Notes: a model not told the origin generated them from the letters alone. A DNA stretch of 64,000 bases from Paenibacillus solanacearum (GCF_910593845.1 NZ_CAJVAS010000010.1:124001-188000); one strand, 5' to 3'; positions 52,336 through 62,084 are shown, counted from the stretch's first letter. A program made the numbers and translations.

Positions 52336-53904
52336 TTATTGGTGGGAAACGGATGCTTGATCTTTGGCAAGTGCCTGTTCCTTGATCTGGGCGTAATGCA
52401 ACTTCACCGTGCGGTTCTCGGGAATACGGTTTTCTTTCTCCATGCTCCAAACGATTAGCTTGCGCTCAAGTATGCTGCGAATGGATGCATACTCTTCATG
52501 ATCGAACAGGTTCACGAGCTCGTCTGGATCGCTGCGCAAATTATAAAGCTCTCCGTCTCCGTTTGCGTAAACACTCAACTTCCAGTCATGAGTGCGGATA
52601 CACTTGCCCTTCCCCATCCAAGCCTCGCGATATGCACACCATACGAAGTAACGGTCGTCGAGCGGATGCTCCGGTCGAACGGTTATGTCGGATACTCGAA
52701 TCGGTTCGCCGTCTTCTCCACTTTCCATTACAATATAATCTCTAGGGACATATGCTTTATCACCATACAGAAACGGTCCCAAACTTTTCCCCTGCACCTC
52801 ATAAGGAATCGGAATACCTGCCAGCTCGAGCAGGGTCGGCATGACGTCGACAAGCTCGACCATGTGCGAGCTGCGTTGGGCTCCCTTATAATCCGGCAGT
52901 GAGACGATGAACGGCACGCGAGTGAACGAATCGTAGAACGCATTATGCTTCTGTATTAGTCCGTGCGCCCCCATCGAATCGCCGTGATCGGAAGTAAAGA
53001 TGATAACCGTGTTGTCCATTAAGCCCAGCTCTCCCATCTTGGCAAACACCCGTCCGAGCGTATCATCAATAAAGCTGATCATTCCGTAATGAACAGCCCT
53101 TACCTTCCGGATTAAATCGTCATCAGCCCTATCCATCGCATCCATCATATTTGCAACCTTTTGGCGCTCCGGCTTGCCCTCCAAGCTGTCTTTTGGAGGG
53201 AGCGGTACCTCCTCGGGAATATACATTGAGGCATAGGGCTCAGGAGCTTGATATGGGGTGTGCGGGTCCGGAAACGACAGCCACATGAAGAATGGCCGAT
53301 CCGTCATGCGCTTTTCTTCCAGATACTCGATAGCGGTGTCTCCAAGCAGATGCGTGCCGCACTTCTCCTTACGCGCGGGATTACTACCGTGACCGAGCGG
53401 CACTCGGAAGCAGTGCTTTACGGCCCACTCGTGAGCAGCTATCACCTCAGGATCCTGTCTGTAGCCATCAACCAGATGTCCGTGCTCAGCAAGTCGAATA
53501 TAGTCGAATACGTCTTGAAGAATACTGGCATTACTAGACACCGAATCCGAATAATAGTTTTTAGCCTTCTGTCCCATAAAAGCGTGATTTTTCCCAATAA
53601 TCGCTGTCTGATAGCCGCTCTCTTTCAGAACCTGCGGCAGTGTTGTTTCATTGGGATTGATAAGCATATGATTGGCATGAACGCCGATCGTAGAAGCATA
53701 TCGGCCTGTCATCATCGATGATCGGGACGGTGAACATGCAGGGTAGTTGCAATAAGCATGCTCGAACGTAACACCTCTGGCAGCAAGCTTATCCAGATTG
53801 GGCGTCTGGACCAAACGATTTCCGTAAAGCGCCAATGTCTCAGCAGATTGCTGATCTGTTTGAATCAATAAAATATTCGGCGAGTCTTGTGTTGCTCTTC
53901 TCAT
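52336..53904 (-). CDS. Type I sulfatase
   Basis: The 522-residue protein has the formylglycine motif CSPSR (C57) with MMTGRYA, metal ligands in ILLIQTDQQ (D17) and FTSDHGDS, and the usual two-part sulfatase fold. It needs a formylglycine-generating enzyme, not seen in the window. No signal peptide is visible, so it may act inside the cell on imported sulfated sugars. GAGGTG stands 6 bases before the ATG. It is the middle gene of the binding protein-sulfatase-glycosidase unit. Confidence 0.93.
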   Translation of the reverse strand: MRRATQDSPNILLIQTDQQSAETLALYGNRLVQTPNLDKLAARGVTFEHAYCNYPACSPSRSSMMTGRYASTIGVHANHMLINPNETTLPQVLKESGYQTAIIGKNHAFMGQKAKNYYSDSVSSNASILQDVFDYIRLAEHGHLVDGYRQDPEVIAAHEWAVKHCFRVPLGHGSNPARKEKCGTHLLGDTAIEYLEEKRMTDRPFFMWLSFPDPHTPYQAPEPYASMYIPEEVPLPPKDSLEGKPERQKVANMMDAMDRADDDLIRKVRAVHYGMISFIDDTLGRVFAKMGELGLMDNTVIIFTSDHGDSMGAHGLIQKHNAFYDSFTRVPFIVSLPDYKGAQRSSHMVELVDVMPTLLELAGIPIPYEVQGKSLGPFLYGDKAYVPRDYIVMESGEDGEPIRVSDITVRPEHPLDDRYFVWCAYREAWMGKGKCIRTHDWKLSVYANGDGELYNLRSDPDELVNLFDHEEYASIRSILERKLIVWSMEKENRIPENRTVKLHYAQIKEQALAKDQASVSHQ

Positions 53905-53948
53905 GTTTGCACCTCTTCTAATGTATAAATACCGGGAGAAACGTGGAT

Positions 53949-55286
53949 TTAAGGCGCATTCTTTGCCCTGTTCTCTTCATTCGCCTTTAACATCGCTTCA
54001 TCCAGCTTTCGTAGCGCGGTATTAACGTCTTCGTTCTTATACATAACATCCTCATACGTTGCGTTCATCAGAGCGTTAGCGTTAAAATTCACGGGAACCA
54101 TAGGCTTAGCATATGTGGATTTGAATAGACTCTGCAGGTTCTTCCCTTGTAATGCGGTGTTCTCGGCGCCAAGACTTCGACGGACGTTATCTTCGATAAG
54201 TGATGGAATATAGCCGCTTTCCGCCAGCTTTTTTTGCATCTCCGTCGATGTGAGATAATGAATGACATCGAACGCTGCATCCTTGTGTTTGCTTTGCGAG
54301 GAGATAGACCAAACGAATTGATCCAAAAATGGCGCCTGTTTGGGAGCGCTTTCGAACACGGGTGTTGTAACGATATCCCAATTCAAGGTATCGCCGGTTT
54401 TATTTAATTTGTTTACATTTAAAAGAAGTCCGTTCCACCACACCATTGCCATTGCTTGAATCTTCTTATTCATCATCGTCGGGTTAATGTCCCAAAACTG
54501 ATTTTTGACTGAAGGCAGGTTACCTGGAATCGAGTAGATTTGCTTCATCGTATCGAAAGTTTGCTTCCAGCCGTCGGTCTGGACAGCCGGCTTGTTTGTC
54601 TTCAGATCGACCCACTGCTGGTCAAGCTGGGTGGACAGCACATAAGGACGCCCCGGATTTAATCCCAGATATTGAATCCCGTCAACCATTCTAGTTACCG
54701 GTTTTGCTTTCTCAACGGCTTGGTTCCATGAAAGTCCGTCTGTGGGATAAGAAACTCCGAACTTGTCGAATATATCTTTGTTGTACATTAGGGTCTGCAA
54801 ATTCAGAAAATATGGAAGCGCTACCAACCCTTTGCCGTTATTGTACATTTTCAGCGCATCAATCGCCTGTGGGTTGAATTTCGCTAAGTCCACGTTGTTC
54901 TTTTGGAGCAGTTCCGACAAGTCCATCGAAACCTTCATATCCTGCAGTATTCGAATCGTATCATAGTTGGTCATTGTAATATCAGGAACGGTCCCTGAGG
55001 ACATAAACTTTTGGAATGTCGCTTCCTGATTAGGTCCATCCGATTGCAACACTTCAAATGAAATATAAGGAAACCTCTTTGTCACCGGATCGATAATGTT
55101 TTTCTGAATTTCATCTTGATCGAATGCAGGCATTGAATAGAGCGTTAACGTCACTGGCTGCGTACTTTTGGACGTATTGACTTCGTTTCCAACCGAGTTT
55201 ATTGAGTTGGTGTTATTGCTGCAGCCGACTGCCGAACCTAGCGTCAAAGCAGAAGTAATCACGATCTTGAATAATTTTTTATACAA
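53949..55286 (-). CDS. ABC-type sugar-binding lipoprotein (orphan)
   Basis: The 445-residue protein has a lipoprotein signal with lipobox SAVGC (C22), then the two-lobe family 1 solute-binding fold (GLVALPYFLNLQTLMYN, MAMVWWNGLLL, AAFDVIHYLTSTEMQKKLAESG). It starts at a TTG with GGGGAGG 9 bases upstream. No permease or ATPase genes lie in the operon, so it must use a transporter encoded elsewhere. It is the first gene of the unit with the sulfatase and glycosidase. Confidence 0.92.
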   Translation of the reverse strand: MYKKLFKIVITSALTLGSAVGCSNNTNSINSVGNEVNTSKSTQPVTLTLYSMPAFDQDEIQKNIIDPVTKRFPYISFEVLQSDGPNQEATFQKFMSSGTVPDITMTNYDTIRILQDMKVSMDLSELLQKNNVDLAKFNPQAIDALKMYNNGKGLVALPYFLNLQTLMYNKDIFDKFGVSYPTDGLSWNQAVEKAKPVTRMVDGIQYLGLNPGRPYVLSTQLDQQWVDLKTNKPAVQTDGWKQTFDTMKQIYSIPGNLPSVKNQFWDINPTMMNKKIQAMAMVWWNGLLLNVNKLNKTGDTLNWDIVTTPVFESAPKQAPFLDQFVWSISSQSKHKDAAFDVIHYLTSTEMQKKLAESGYIPSLIEDNVRRSLGAENTALQGKNLQSLFKSTYAKPMVPVNFNANALMNATYEDVMYKNEDVNTALRKLDEAMLKANEENRAKNAP

Positions 55287-55322
55287 TTGATAAGACCTCC
55301 CCTTCTCAAGGTTAAAATTTTA

Positions 55323-55355
55323 TTACACTTTTTATGTTTGTTACATTATTTATGT
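55323..55355. repeat. Two 15-bp direct repeats with internal symmetry
   Basis: TTACACTTTTTATGT and TTACATTATTTATGT are 18 bases apart start to start, matching at 12 of 15 positions. Each also has ACA/TGT mirror ends, as an operator half would. Confidence 0.55.
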
Positions 55356-55549
55356 CTGAAATAAAGTTTATCATTGAAAACCCATTCATTCAATACTTTT
55401 TTACCAAAATATTAAAACAAATTAAACAAAAATGTCATTGTGTTTCAATATTCATGTAATACAAAATATTAGGTACGTAGTATCCTATATGTTTTCTCTG
55501 CAATCTTGAGTTGTGCCGCAGTACGTTTTATAAGGATTTAAGATAACAA

Positions 55550-55598
55550 AAAAGACATTCGTCCATTACCATCGGAGGACAAATGTCTTCTTTTTGTA
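55550..55598 (-). terminator. Terminator of the ArsR-like gene
   Basis: AAGACATT-GTCC and GGAC-AATGTCTT pair with small bulges, followed on the minus strand by six T. Confidence 0.8.
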
Positions 55599-55624
55599 AA
55601 CGTGTAATAGCAAAAAAATCCGTT

Positions 55625-56566
55625 TTACGTGTACATTATTCGCATAATGATATCCTGCTCGGTGTCGCCGAATTGTTTGCCGAACAGATTCATGCCGCCG
55701 ATATTTCTTGCATTGTGTTTGACGCCGATCCGGAACCGAATTTGCTTCTTAATTTCCAAATTTAGTTCTCCCAGCGTGACGTCGGACACCCTTACGTCGT
55801 CCAGATACGTTCCCCGATCGTCGACCTTCCACGTTTTCAACAGTCCATATTGAGTATGGTTTTCGATAATCCACGCAGGATTTAACTTTCCCTTGCGGTC
55901 CCCAAAATCTCCCGGGCAGGTCCAAGTCCCAATCTCAACGCCATTGATCCAGGCGGTAATATCCGAAGGCCAATTGTGATTGAATCCTGGTGCTTCTGAA
56001 CACAACTCCATTGAGAACTGTATCGATTTAATTGTCGCCTTTAGCGGAAGTAGGGACGGGAATTTATACTCAACATACCCTTTGCGAAACCAGAGAAGAC
56101 TTGCCGTAATGCATTGTGGATCATAAAAAACCGCAGGTTCCTCCGACGGATATAAAATACCGTTGCTGTTCAGTAAACCGCAAGTAGGATACACGTCACT
56201 ATCACAGAATTGGCCAATCGGCATCTCTATTACATAACTGTTCGTATTTGTTTTGTACTGCTCCGACTGTTTTAGCTTAAGCTGGATCATTTCAAGGTTT
56301 CGGGAACATATTTTCATAGTTCCCCGTTTGGCAGGCAGCGTCTCTGTGATGACAAGCCCAGCAGTCTCCAATACGCGTATATTAAGGGCTACTGTGGAGA
56401 CTGGCAAATTGAGCTTGTGGGCGATATCAACGATATTCAGTTTCTGAGTATCTAACAAACGAATGATATCGATCCTCACTTTGGAGGCAATAGCATGGGC
56501 CACCGCAAATAAAGTATCCGGATCGTCCAAGGATAATTTCAGAATATTAATGCACTCCATTTCCAC
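55625..56566 (-). CDS. ArsR-like regulator with C-terminal sensory domain
   Basis: The 313-residue protein has a winged helix at about 20-85 (KVRIDIIRLLDTQKLNIVDI, KLNLPVSTVALNIRVLETAG). A C-terminal part follows with MPIGQF, PTCGL, LLWFRKGYVEYKFPSLLPL and a jelly-roll-like end. It is a paralog of the partial gene at 1..470 (same helix-turn-helix and MPIG/PTCGL/LWFR motifs). Its position just upstream of the binding protein-sulfatase-glycosidase unit makes it the likely regulator of that unit. The start is uncertain because no clear ribosome site precedes the ATG. Confidence 0.85.
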   Translation of the reverse strand: MEMECINILKLSLDDPDTLFAVAHAIASKVRIDIIRLLDTQKLNIVDIAHKLNLPVSTVALNIRVLETAGLVITETLPAKRGTMKICSRNLEMIQLKLKQSEQYKTNTNSYVIEMPIGQFCDSDVYPTCGLLNSNGILYPSEEPAVFYDPQCITASLLWFRKGYVEYKFPSLLPLKATIKSIQFSMELCSEAPGFNHNWPSDITAWINGVEIGTWTCPGDFGDRKGKLNPAWIIENHTQYGLLKTWKVDDRGTYLDDVRVSDVTLGELNLEIKKQIRFRIGVKHNARNIGGMNLFGKQFGDTEQDIIMRIMYT

Positions 56567-56690
56567 TTTGCAAATGGCAATCTCGGTTCATTACAAAAAT
56601 ATTATATCGTATCTTTCTTTGATTTCAATAAATAACGTTACTAAAAGATCGAAGGCAGTCCATTTACAAGCTTCACTTCATTGGGCTCCA

Positions 56691-58094
56691 TTATTTATAG
56701 CCCGATTCGTTCGTTAGTTCATCATCTGCTTCGGTACTCACAGGAGCGGCTTTGCCAACGCCCGTAGCATAAAAACTGATCACAACCATGCCTAAGAACA
56801 CAAGTCCGGCCATTAGGGAGATGCGGGTATCATCATTGATCCACATACCGACCAATACGATGAGCAGGAAAACAATGGTTGCATAATTGGTCAATGGGGT
56901 AAGAGGCATTTTAAACGGATGATGATCCAGCCCAGCTCCCTTTCGTTTTCTGAATTTCATTTGACTGATCAAAATAACAAACCACGGTACCATACCGGGA
57001 AGTACGCTGGCGCTGTATACATACACAAACAGATTTTCCGGTGTAATATAGCTTAAAATCACGCCAATGCCCAGTCCGACGAGCACGCCAATCGTTCCCA
57101 GCAAAGGGATGCCGGTACGGGATATTTTCGTAAATATTTTGGGCGCCTGTCCGTTTACCCCTAACGTATAGAGCATGCGCCCGGCGCTATAAATTCCGCT
57201 GTTGCAACCGGACATGGCAGACGTGATGACGACGAAGTTGATGATCCCCGCCGCTGCCGGAATACCGATTTGGGCAAACGTCGCTACGAACGGACTGCCA
57301 ATCGCGTTCAGCTGATTCCAGGGATAGACGGTCACAATGACAAATATGGCGCCAATATAGAAGATCAAAATACGCCAAATGATACCTTGGGTCGCACGCA
57401 TTAACGTTTTTTGCGGATTTGCCGCCTCACCGGCTGTAATCCCGATCAGTTCGACACCTTGGTAAGCCCCAATGACCAAGGAAAGCGCAAAGAAAAAGCC
57501 TGTCCAGCCCCCCGTGAAGAAGCCCCCATGCTGCCACAGGTTCGAAAATCCGATCGCGTTACCCCCGTTGCCTATCCCAAAGAAAATGAGACTCAATCCT
57601 ATAACGATCATGAATACGATGGTTACAATTTTAATCATGGCGAACCAAAACTCAAATTCGCCGAATGATTTAACCGACAGTAAATTGGCGGCGCCGAGAA
57701 GCACCATTGCGATTATACCCGGTATCCAAGCAGGCAAATCGGGAAACCAGTATTTCATATATGTGCCAATCGCGATGATTTCCGACATCCCGACAACGAC
57801 CCATTGAAACCAGTTGCTCCAAGCCGTTATATAGCCTGCCAAAGGATGAATGTACTTATATCCGAAGGTAGCGAATGACCCCGTACTCGGTTCTACGTAC
57901 TGCATTTCCCCCATTGCGCGCATGATGAAAAATATAAAAATCCCTACAACCGCATAAGCAAGCATAACGGATGGACCCGTCCATTTTATCGTGCTGGCAG
58001 AGCCCATAAATAAACCTACACCGATCGTGCCTCCCAAAGCTATCATCTGAATATGGCGCGCTTTGAGGCCCCTGTTCAACTCTTTGTTTTTCAC
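56691..58094 (-). CDS. Amino acid permease (APC/AAT family)
   Basis: The 467-residue protein has 12 helices and the AAT-family start [38 protein letters not shown] and [19 protein letters not shown]. Relatives import proline, D-alanine/D-serine or gamma-aminobutyrate with protons; the substrate is not determined. It starts at a GTG with AGAGG about 8 bases upstream. Confidence 0.92.
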   Translation of the reverse strand: MKNKELNRGLKARHIQMIALGGTIGVGLFMGSASTIKWTGPSVMLAYAVVGIFIFFIMRAMGEMQYVEPSTGSFATFGYKYIHPLAGYITAWSNWFQWVVVGMSEIIAIGTYMKYWFPDLPAWIPGIIAMVLLGAANLLSVKSFGEFEFWFAMIKIVTIVFMIVIGLSLIFFGIGNGGNAIGFSNLWQHGGFFTGGWTGFFFALSLVIGAYQGVELIGITAGEAANPQKTLMRATQGIIWRILIFYIGAIFVIVTVYPWNQLNAIGSPFVATFAQIGIPAAAGIINFVVITSAMSGCNSGIYSAGRMLYTLGVNGQAPKIFTKISRTGIPLLGTIGVLVGLGIGVILSYITPENLFVYVYSASVLPGMVPWFVILISQMKFRKRKGAGLDHHPFKMPLTPLTNYATIVFLLIVLVGMWINDDTRISLMAGLVFLGMVVISFYATGVGKAAPVSTEADDELTNESGYK

Positions 58095-58257
58095 TCCAAA
58101 TCCTCTTCCTTTGTGACTTATGCTTCATACCGGTGTCTTATTATTTGCAATCGTTTTTCTAATATTCGGCAACCTGTTTTTGTACAGAGCCGCTCTCCGA
58201 AAAAAAGACAGATAGAACGACCCTCTAAAATCATTTCATGGTTTCCCGAAAGTAACA

Positions 58258-60000
58258 TCAGTGTTTATCGGGTTGCTGTACTCCAGGACGGTTTCGTTCC
58301 GAGGAAGGATCTTTCGATACTGTCGCCAACAAAGCGGAAGCGATCGAAATGGGAATGACGCTTATCGCAGTCACTACCGGGGTGAAAGGCAGCATGAACA
58401 GTACATAGAATAACCAACATACAGGCGCATACAGAAAAACGATTACTGTGCCGACCACGACTGACGAAATCCATCTTCCGATTCGGTACCGATCCAGTAA
58501 GGCAACAACTAGAATCCCCATGGTGCCAAGCGAGAACAAATAGCTAATATCTTGGAACAAAACGGCGCTACCTACAATCAGCAGCAAGAGAAAGGGCAGA
58601 AGACCGGCAAGGGCTTCGTGCAGCGACAGCTTGCTATCTCGAATGATCGCCACAGCGAGAGCGCACGCGCCCACAGCGAAAACGATACTTAAGAACACGG
58701 CATCATTATTCGTCGACTCGGACAGGTTCAGCAATTGTGTTACCCCCGATACGACTCCCCAGCTCAATACCGCCGCTCCGGCCATCCATCCGAGCAGCCG
58801 GCCCAATTCGGCAATCATTGTGCGGAACCGTAAGCTGCCCGTTCGAATCTGAAAGATCATATACCATAGGGCGAACCCGGCGGCTGCGGCTGACAGGGCA
58901 TAAGACTCGGCTTTGCTCATGATCACTAAATAGCCGGGCAATAAGGAAAAGTAGAGGCTATCCTGTTTTCTTCCATCTTTAAATGGAACCCGTGCGGCAT
59001 GATCAGCCATTTCCAAGGCGGACATCAGAAAATGGTATGCCGTACTACGATCCAAATTTTCAAAGTTATCCGATTTTTCATGGTAACTCTCAATCCCCTC
59101 AACTGCCGCGAAATTTAGGCCAGAGTAGCCTGCCTCCAAATAACGGGTCAAATCCGTCCCATTGGGCATCCGGAGGTATAACCCGGTCGTGAACGAAAAA
59201 GCTAGCGGACGAGAGCTTGCAGATTGAAAGTAGCGCACCGCATCCAGATTGTCGTCAGAAGTCTCAAACATCAGCAGCCCGCCGCGATTGCCGCGCGCTT
59301 CGAAGTTGACGACCAGATCGATATTACCGAGAAGCTCCGTGTGCGATCGAACGAATTCCTTCGCTCCCAGCGTCCCTAATTCCTCACCATCCGTGAATAG
59401 AAAATAAAGGTCCGATTGCAAATTCGGGTTCCTCGCCTGCTCGCGCATGGCTTCCAGAAGGGCGGTAACCGAGACCATGTCGTCTGCCGCACCAGGGGTC
59501 GTCGGTTTGGTGTCGTAATGGGCCGAAAACAGGATGCCACGATCTGTTGCGGGGGCGTCCAGCTTCACCAATATATTTTGCAGAATCAATTTATCATTCT
59601 CGTCAAAATGGGCCCGTGTACGAATGCCATTCTTGAAGTTATCCTCGTGAGAAAGTCCGTTAGCAAGCGGCGGCAAATTCTCAAAGTCGGGTACGCCACT
59701 GCGCTCAAACATGTCCGCCATCACGTCCGTGATCGTGTAAGTTACTTTCTCGACCTTCGGTTCCAAGCCCATTGCTCGTATTTGCTCCAACAGATAGGCT
59801 CGTACCGACTCCAGTTCCTTCGATCCGGGTGGATGCGCCTCGACCGTCATCGCCTTTAGATTCGTCAACATCCGCTCGTATGCCGGATAATCAGCACCGG
59901 ATTCGGATGGCGGCACAGGCGGACGCAAAAGTTGCCGCTCCAATCCAATCCCCGTCGCAAGTACAATCATCATCAGAACGATTGAAATGATTTTTCTCAT
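58258..60000 (-). CDS. Membrane-anchored M28 aminopeptidase with C-terminal helices
   Basis: From ATG 60000 (GGGGGAG 7 bases upstream) the 580-residue protein has an N-terminal helix (about 4-20) and an extracytoplasmic M28 domain. Zinc ligands are H161 and D163 (SAHYDTKP), D172-type AADD, the catalytic DGEE, and a late H in ESYHEKSD. Eight or so helices follow from about 370. This resembles YwaD/Iap-like and ER M28 proteins that trim amino acids from peptides. The two-component system directly upstream shares GTTAA repeats with its promoter, so it is probably controlled by that pair. Confidence 0.88.
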   Translation of the reverse strand: MRKIISIVLMMIVLATGIGLERQLLRPPVPPSESGADYPAYERMLTNLKAMTVEAHPPGSKELESVRAYLLEQIRAMGLEPKVEKVTYTITDVMADMFERSGVPDFENLPPLANGLSHEDNFKNGIRTRAHFDENDKLILQNILVKLDAPATDRGILFSAHYDTKPTTPGAADDMVSVTALLEAMREQARNPNLQSDLYFLFTDGEELGTLGAKEFVRSHTELLGNIDLVVNFEARGNRGGLLMFETSDDNLDAVRYFQSASSRPLAFSFTTGLYLRMPNGTDLTRYLEAGYSGLNFAAVEGIESYHEKSDNFENLDRSTAYHFLMSALEMADHAARVPFKDGRKQDSLYFSLLPGYLVIMSKAESYALSAAAAGFALWYMIFQIRTGSLRFRTMIAELGRLLGWMAGAAVLSWGVVSGVTQLLNLSESTNNDAVFLSIVFAVGACALAVAIIRDSKLSLHEALAGLLPFLLLLIVGSAVLFQDISYLFSLGTMGILVVALLDRYRIGRWISSVVVGTVIVFLYAPVCWLFYVLFMLPFTPVVTAISVIPISIASALLATVSKDPSSERNRPGVQQPDKH

Positions 60001-60035
60001 ATCTCGTCTCCCCCAATACATGGATATACCATGAC

Positions 60036-60066
60036 TATACAGGAGGAAAGGTTAATTCTAGGTTAA
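60036..60066 (-). promoter_or_regulatory. Two GGTTAA direct repeats and -10 box before the M28 gene
   Basis: GGTTAA occurs at 60050..60055 and 60061..60066, 11 bases apart as for OmpR/PhoB-type regulators. On the minus strand they overlap the -35 region of a TATAGT box at 60036..60041. Confidence 0.6.
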
Positions 60067-60109
60067 GCTCGGCAAAAAACGGCCCGACGCAAGTACGGCA
60101 GAAACCGCT

Positions 60110-61282
60110 TCAATAAACGGTGGAGGCGTTAGGCAGTTGAACCTCGAATGTGGTGCCCATACCCATTGCGCTCTGGACTTGTATTGAGCCACTATGCTTG
60201 TCGATGACCGCCTTGGTGATGGACAGCCCCAGTCCGTTGCCCCCCAGCTCTCTGGAACGCGACTTGTCCACGCAGTAGAAAGGTTCAAAGATTTTGTCCG
60301 TCTGATCCTCCGGGATCCCAATACCCGTATCGGCTATGGTAATCCGCGTTGTATCCGGATGGCGTGTGCCAGTGATTTGAATGCTCCCATTCGGCTTGTT
60401 ATACTTGATGGCATTATGAAGAATGTTGGAGAATGCCCGGTGCAACAGATTCCTCTCTCCATAGACTGGTATATCCTCAAGGTGGACTTCGATATCGATA
60501 TCCTTGCTTTGAACCTCCGCAGCAAGCTCACTTAAGATCGACTGGAACAGCTCCTTCGCTGAGAATGTCACACAGGCGGCCACATTCAAGTCCGCATTCA
60601 TTCGGAGCAGGTCGTGAACCAGGATGTTAAGTCGCTCCGCATTGCACTGCGTATCCTGCAGTGCTTCCTTATATTCTTCAAGTGATGGCGGGCCACCCAG
60701 CTGTACCACCTCAATCCTGGCGAGCATAGCGGCGATCGGTGTTTTGAGTTCATGAGCCGCATTGGCTGTAAAGTGTTTATGAGCTGTGAAAGATTTTTCT
60801 AATTTCCGTATCATTCGATTAAACGATATGGACAACCTCGATACCTCGTCCTTGGACGGGGGAACCTGAACCTGCCTGTACAGATTATTTTCATCGATCT
60901 CTTCGATCTCCTTGCTTAAGTCTGTGACAGGCTTTAGCGCTCCTCCTGCTACCCTGTAGGTAAGGACGCTTCCGCTAGCGATGATCAAGATTACACACAG
61001 GAAGCCAGTAGAGGCGAAGTTAATCTGCTGCTCAATCAAGACAGGCGGCACGGAGGGTATGGGAGGTGCAGACGGTATTGGAGGCACAGACGGTATGGTT
61101 ACTGGAAGGGGCTCTCTCCCCATTTCTTCTGAGGTACTGACTTTAGGAACAAGCTGCGGGGCGACATAAACGATGCGAGCTGTATAGATTAAAGCGGCCA
61201 TGAGCGAGAAGCATGCGATGGAGAGTATCATCGCCATTAATAAAGTTAGCCGCACACGCAGCGGAAGGGAATTAATACGCAT
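60110..61282 (-). CDS. OmpR-type sensor histidine kinase with proline-rich extracellular repeat
   Basis: The 390-residue protein has two helices (about 10-33 and 92-110), a short outside segment containing three IPSxPP repeats, HAMP, and the phospho-acceptor H177 (NAAHELKTPIAAM). The ATPase domain has N, D-T-G and GLGLSI motifs. It overlaps the response regulator by 11 bases and starts after GGAGG. The proline-rich segment is too short for a normal sensor domain; it may respond to envelope state. Confidence 0.92.
   Translation of the reverse strand: MRINSLPLRVRLTLLMAMILSIACFSLMAALIYTARIVYVAPQLVPKVSTSEEMGREPLPVTIPSVPPIPSAPPIPSVPPVLIEQQINFASTGFLCVILIIASGSVLTYRVAGGALKPVTDLSKEIEEIDENNLYRQVQVPPSKDEVSRLSISFNRMIRKLEKSFTAHKHFTANAAHELKTPIAAMLARIEVVQLGGPPSLEEYKEALQDTQCNAERLNILVHDLLRMNADLNVAACVTFSAKELFQSILSELAAEVQSKDIDIEVHLEDIPVYGERNLLHRAFSNILHNAIKYNKPNGSIQITGTRHPDTTRITIADTGIGIPEDQTDKIFEPFYCVDKSRSRELGGNGLGLSITKAVIDKHSGSIQVQSAMGMGTTFEVQLPNASTVY
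61044..61097 (+). repeat. Three 18-bp tandem repeats in the kinase gene
   Basis: Units at 61044, 61062 and 61080 share most positions (GGAGGCACAGACGGTATG type). They encode IPSVPP, IPSAPP and IPSVPP on the minus strand. Confidence 0.85.
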
Positions 61283-61961
61283 CTAGCGGCACCTCCGCTA
61301 TGTAATATCCAAGCCCTCTCCGGTTCTTGATCACTTCCTGTTCACCCAAGAGCGCCGCCAACTTCTTTTTGAGAGAATTGATATGAACCTTGAGCGAGTT
61401 CGAGAACCCGTCGAAGCTGCTGTCCCACAGGTGCTCCATGATTTCTTCCGCACTGACGACTTTATCTTTGTTAAGCATCAGGTACTCCAGAATGCCGTAT
61501 TCTTTCTTCGTCAATTCCATTAGGTTGCCCTTAACGTACGCGGTCTTTAACGCAGTGTCGATCAGCAGCTCGCCATGTGACATTCGCGTATCCGTCTGGG
61601 TGAATCTCCGGCGGAGCAGCGCCCGCAGTCTAGCCTCCAGCTCCTTGAAATGAAAGGGTTTCGCCATATAATCGTTCGCTCCGGTGTCCAAACCAAAAAT
61701 TTTGTCCTCTACCTCGGAACGTGCCGACAGAATCAGAATTTTGATGTCTTGGTTATTCTTACGGATCTCTCTTAGGACATCGATCCCATCGATTCTAGGC
61801 AGATTCCAGTCCAGCACAAGCGCGTCATATTCGTGGATTTCGACCATTCGCAACGCCTCTTCGCCGTCCGATGCCGCATCGACTGCATAGCTGAATTTTC
61901 GCAAACCCATGCAAATCGACTTCTGCATCGACAGATCATCTTCAACTACCAATATTTTCAA
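61272..61961 (-). CDS. OmpR/PhoB family response regulator
   Basis: The TTG at 61961 starts KILVVEDD directly; the longer frame has no ribosome site. The 229-residue protein has phosphorylation site D51 (LVLDWNLPRIDG), K101-type SAR...AKPF, and a C-terminal winged helix (TKKEYGILEYLMLNKDKVV, NRRGLGYYIAEV). It overlaps the sensor kinase by 11 bases. GTTAA repeats at 62010..62026 before it match those before the M28 gene. Confidence 0.92.
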   Translation of the reverse strand: MKILVVEDDLSMQKSICMGLRKFSYAVDAASDGEEALRMVEIHEYDALVLDWNLPRIDGIDVLREIRKNNQDIKILILSARSEVEDKIFGLDTGANDYMAKPFHFKELEARLRALLRRRFTQTDTRMSHGELLIDTALKTAYVKGNLMELTKKEYGILEYLMLNKDKVVSAEEIMEHLWDSSFDGFSNSLKVHINSLKKKLAALLGEQEVIKNRRGLGYYIAEVPLDAY

Positions 61962-62004
61962 TTTTGTCGCCCCTATCCTATTTGTTTGACCCATGATAGA
62001 TCAA

Positions 62005-62032
62005 GTTCAGTTAAGTTAAGGTTAAGGGTAAA
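62005..62032 (-). promoter_or_regulatory. GTTAA direct repeats upstream of the response regulator
   Basis: GTTAAG occurs at 62010, 62015 and 62021; the first and third are 11 bases apart like the pair at 60050/60061. A GTTCAG at 62005 extends the array. Confidence 0.6.
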
Positions 62033-62084
62033 GCACTAAAAAAGCCACTCTTGTTCGAGCATCCCAATCATCTATGAACCGAAA

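Larger units (their letters stand above)
55287..55624. other. Regulatory region of the carbohydrate operon
   Basis: This AT-rich region contains a pair of 15-base direct repeats (55323..55337 and 55341..55355) 37-69 bases before the binding-protein start, and the terminator of the regulator gene. Confidence 0.55.
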
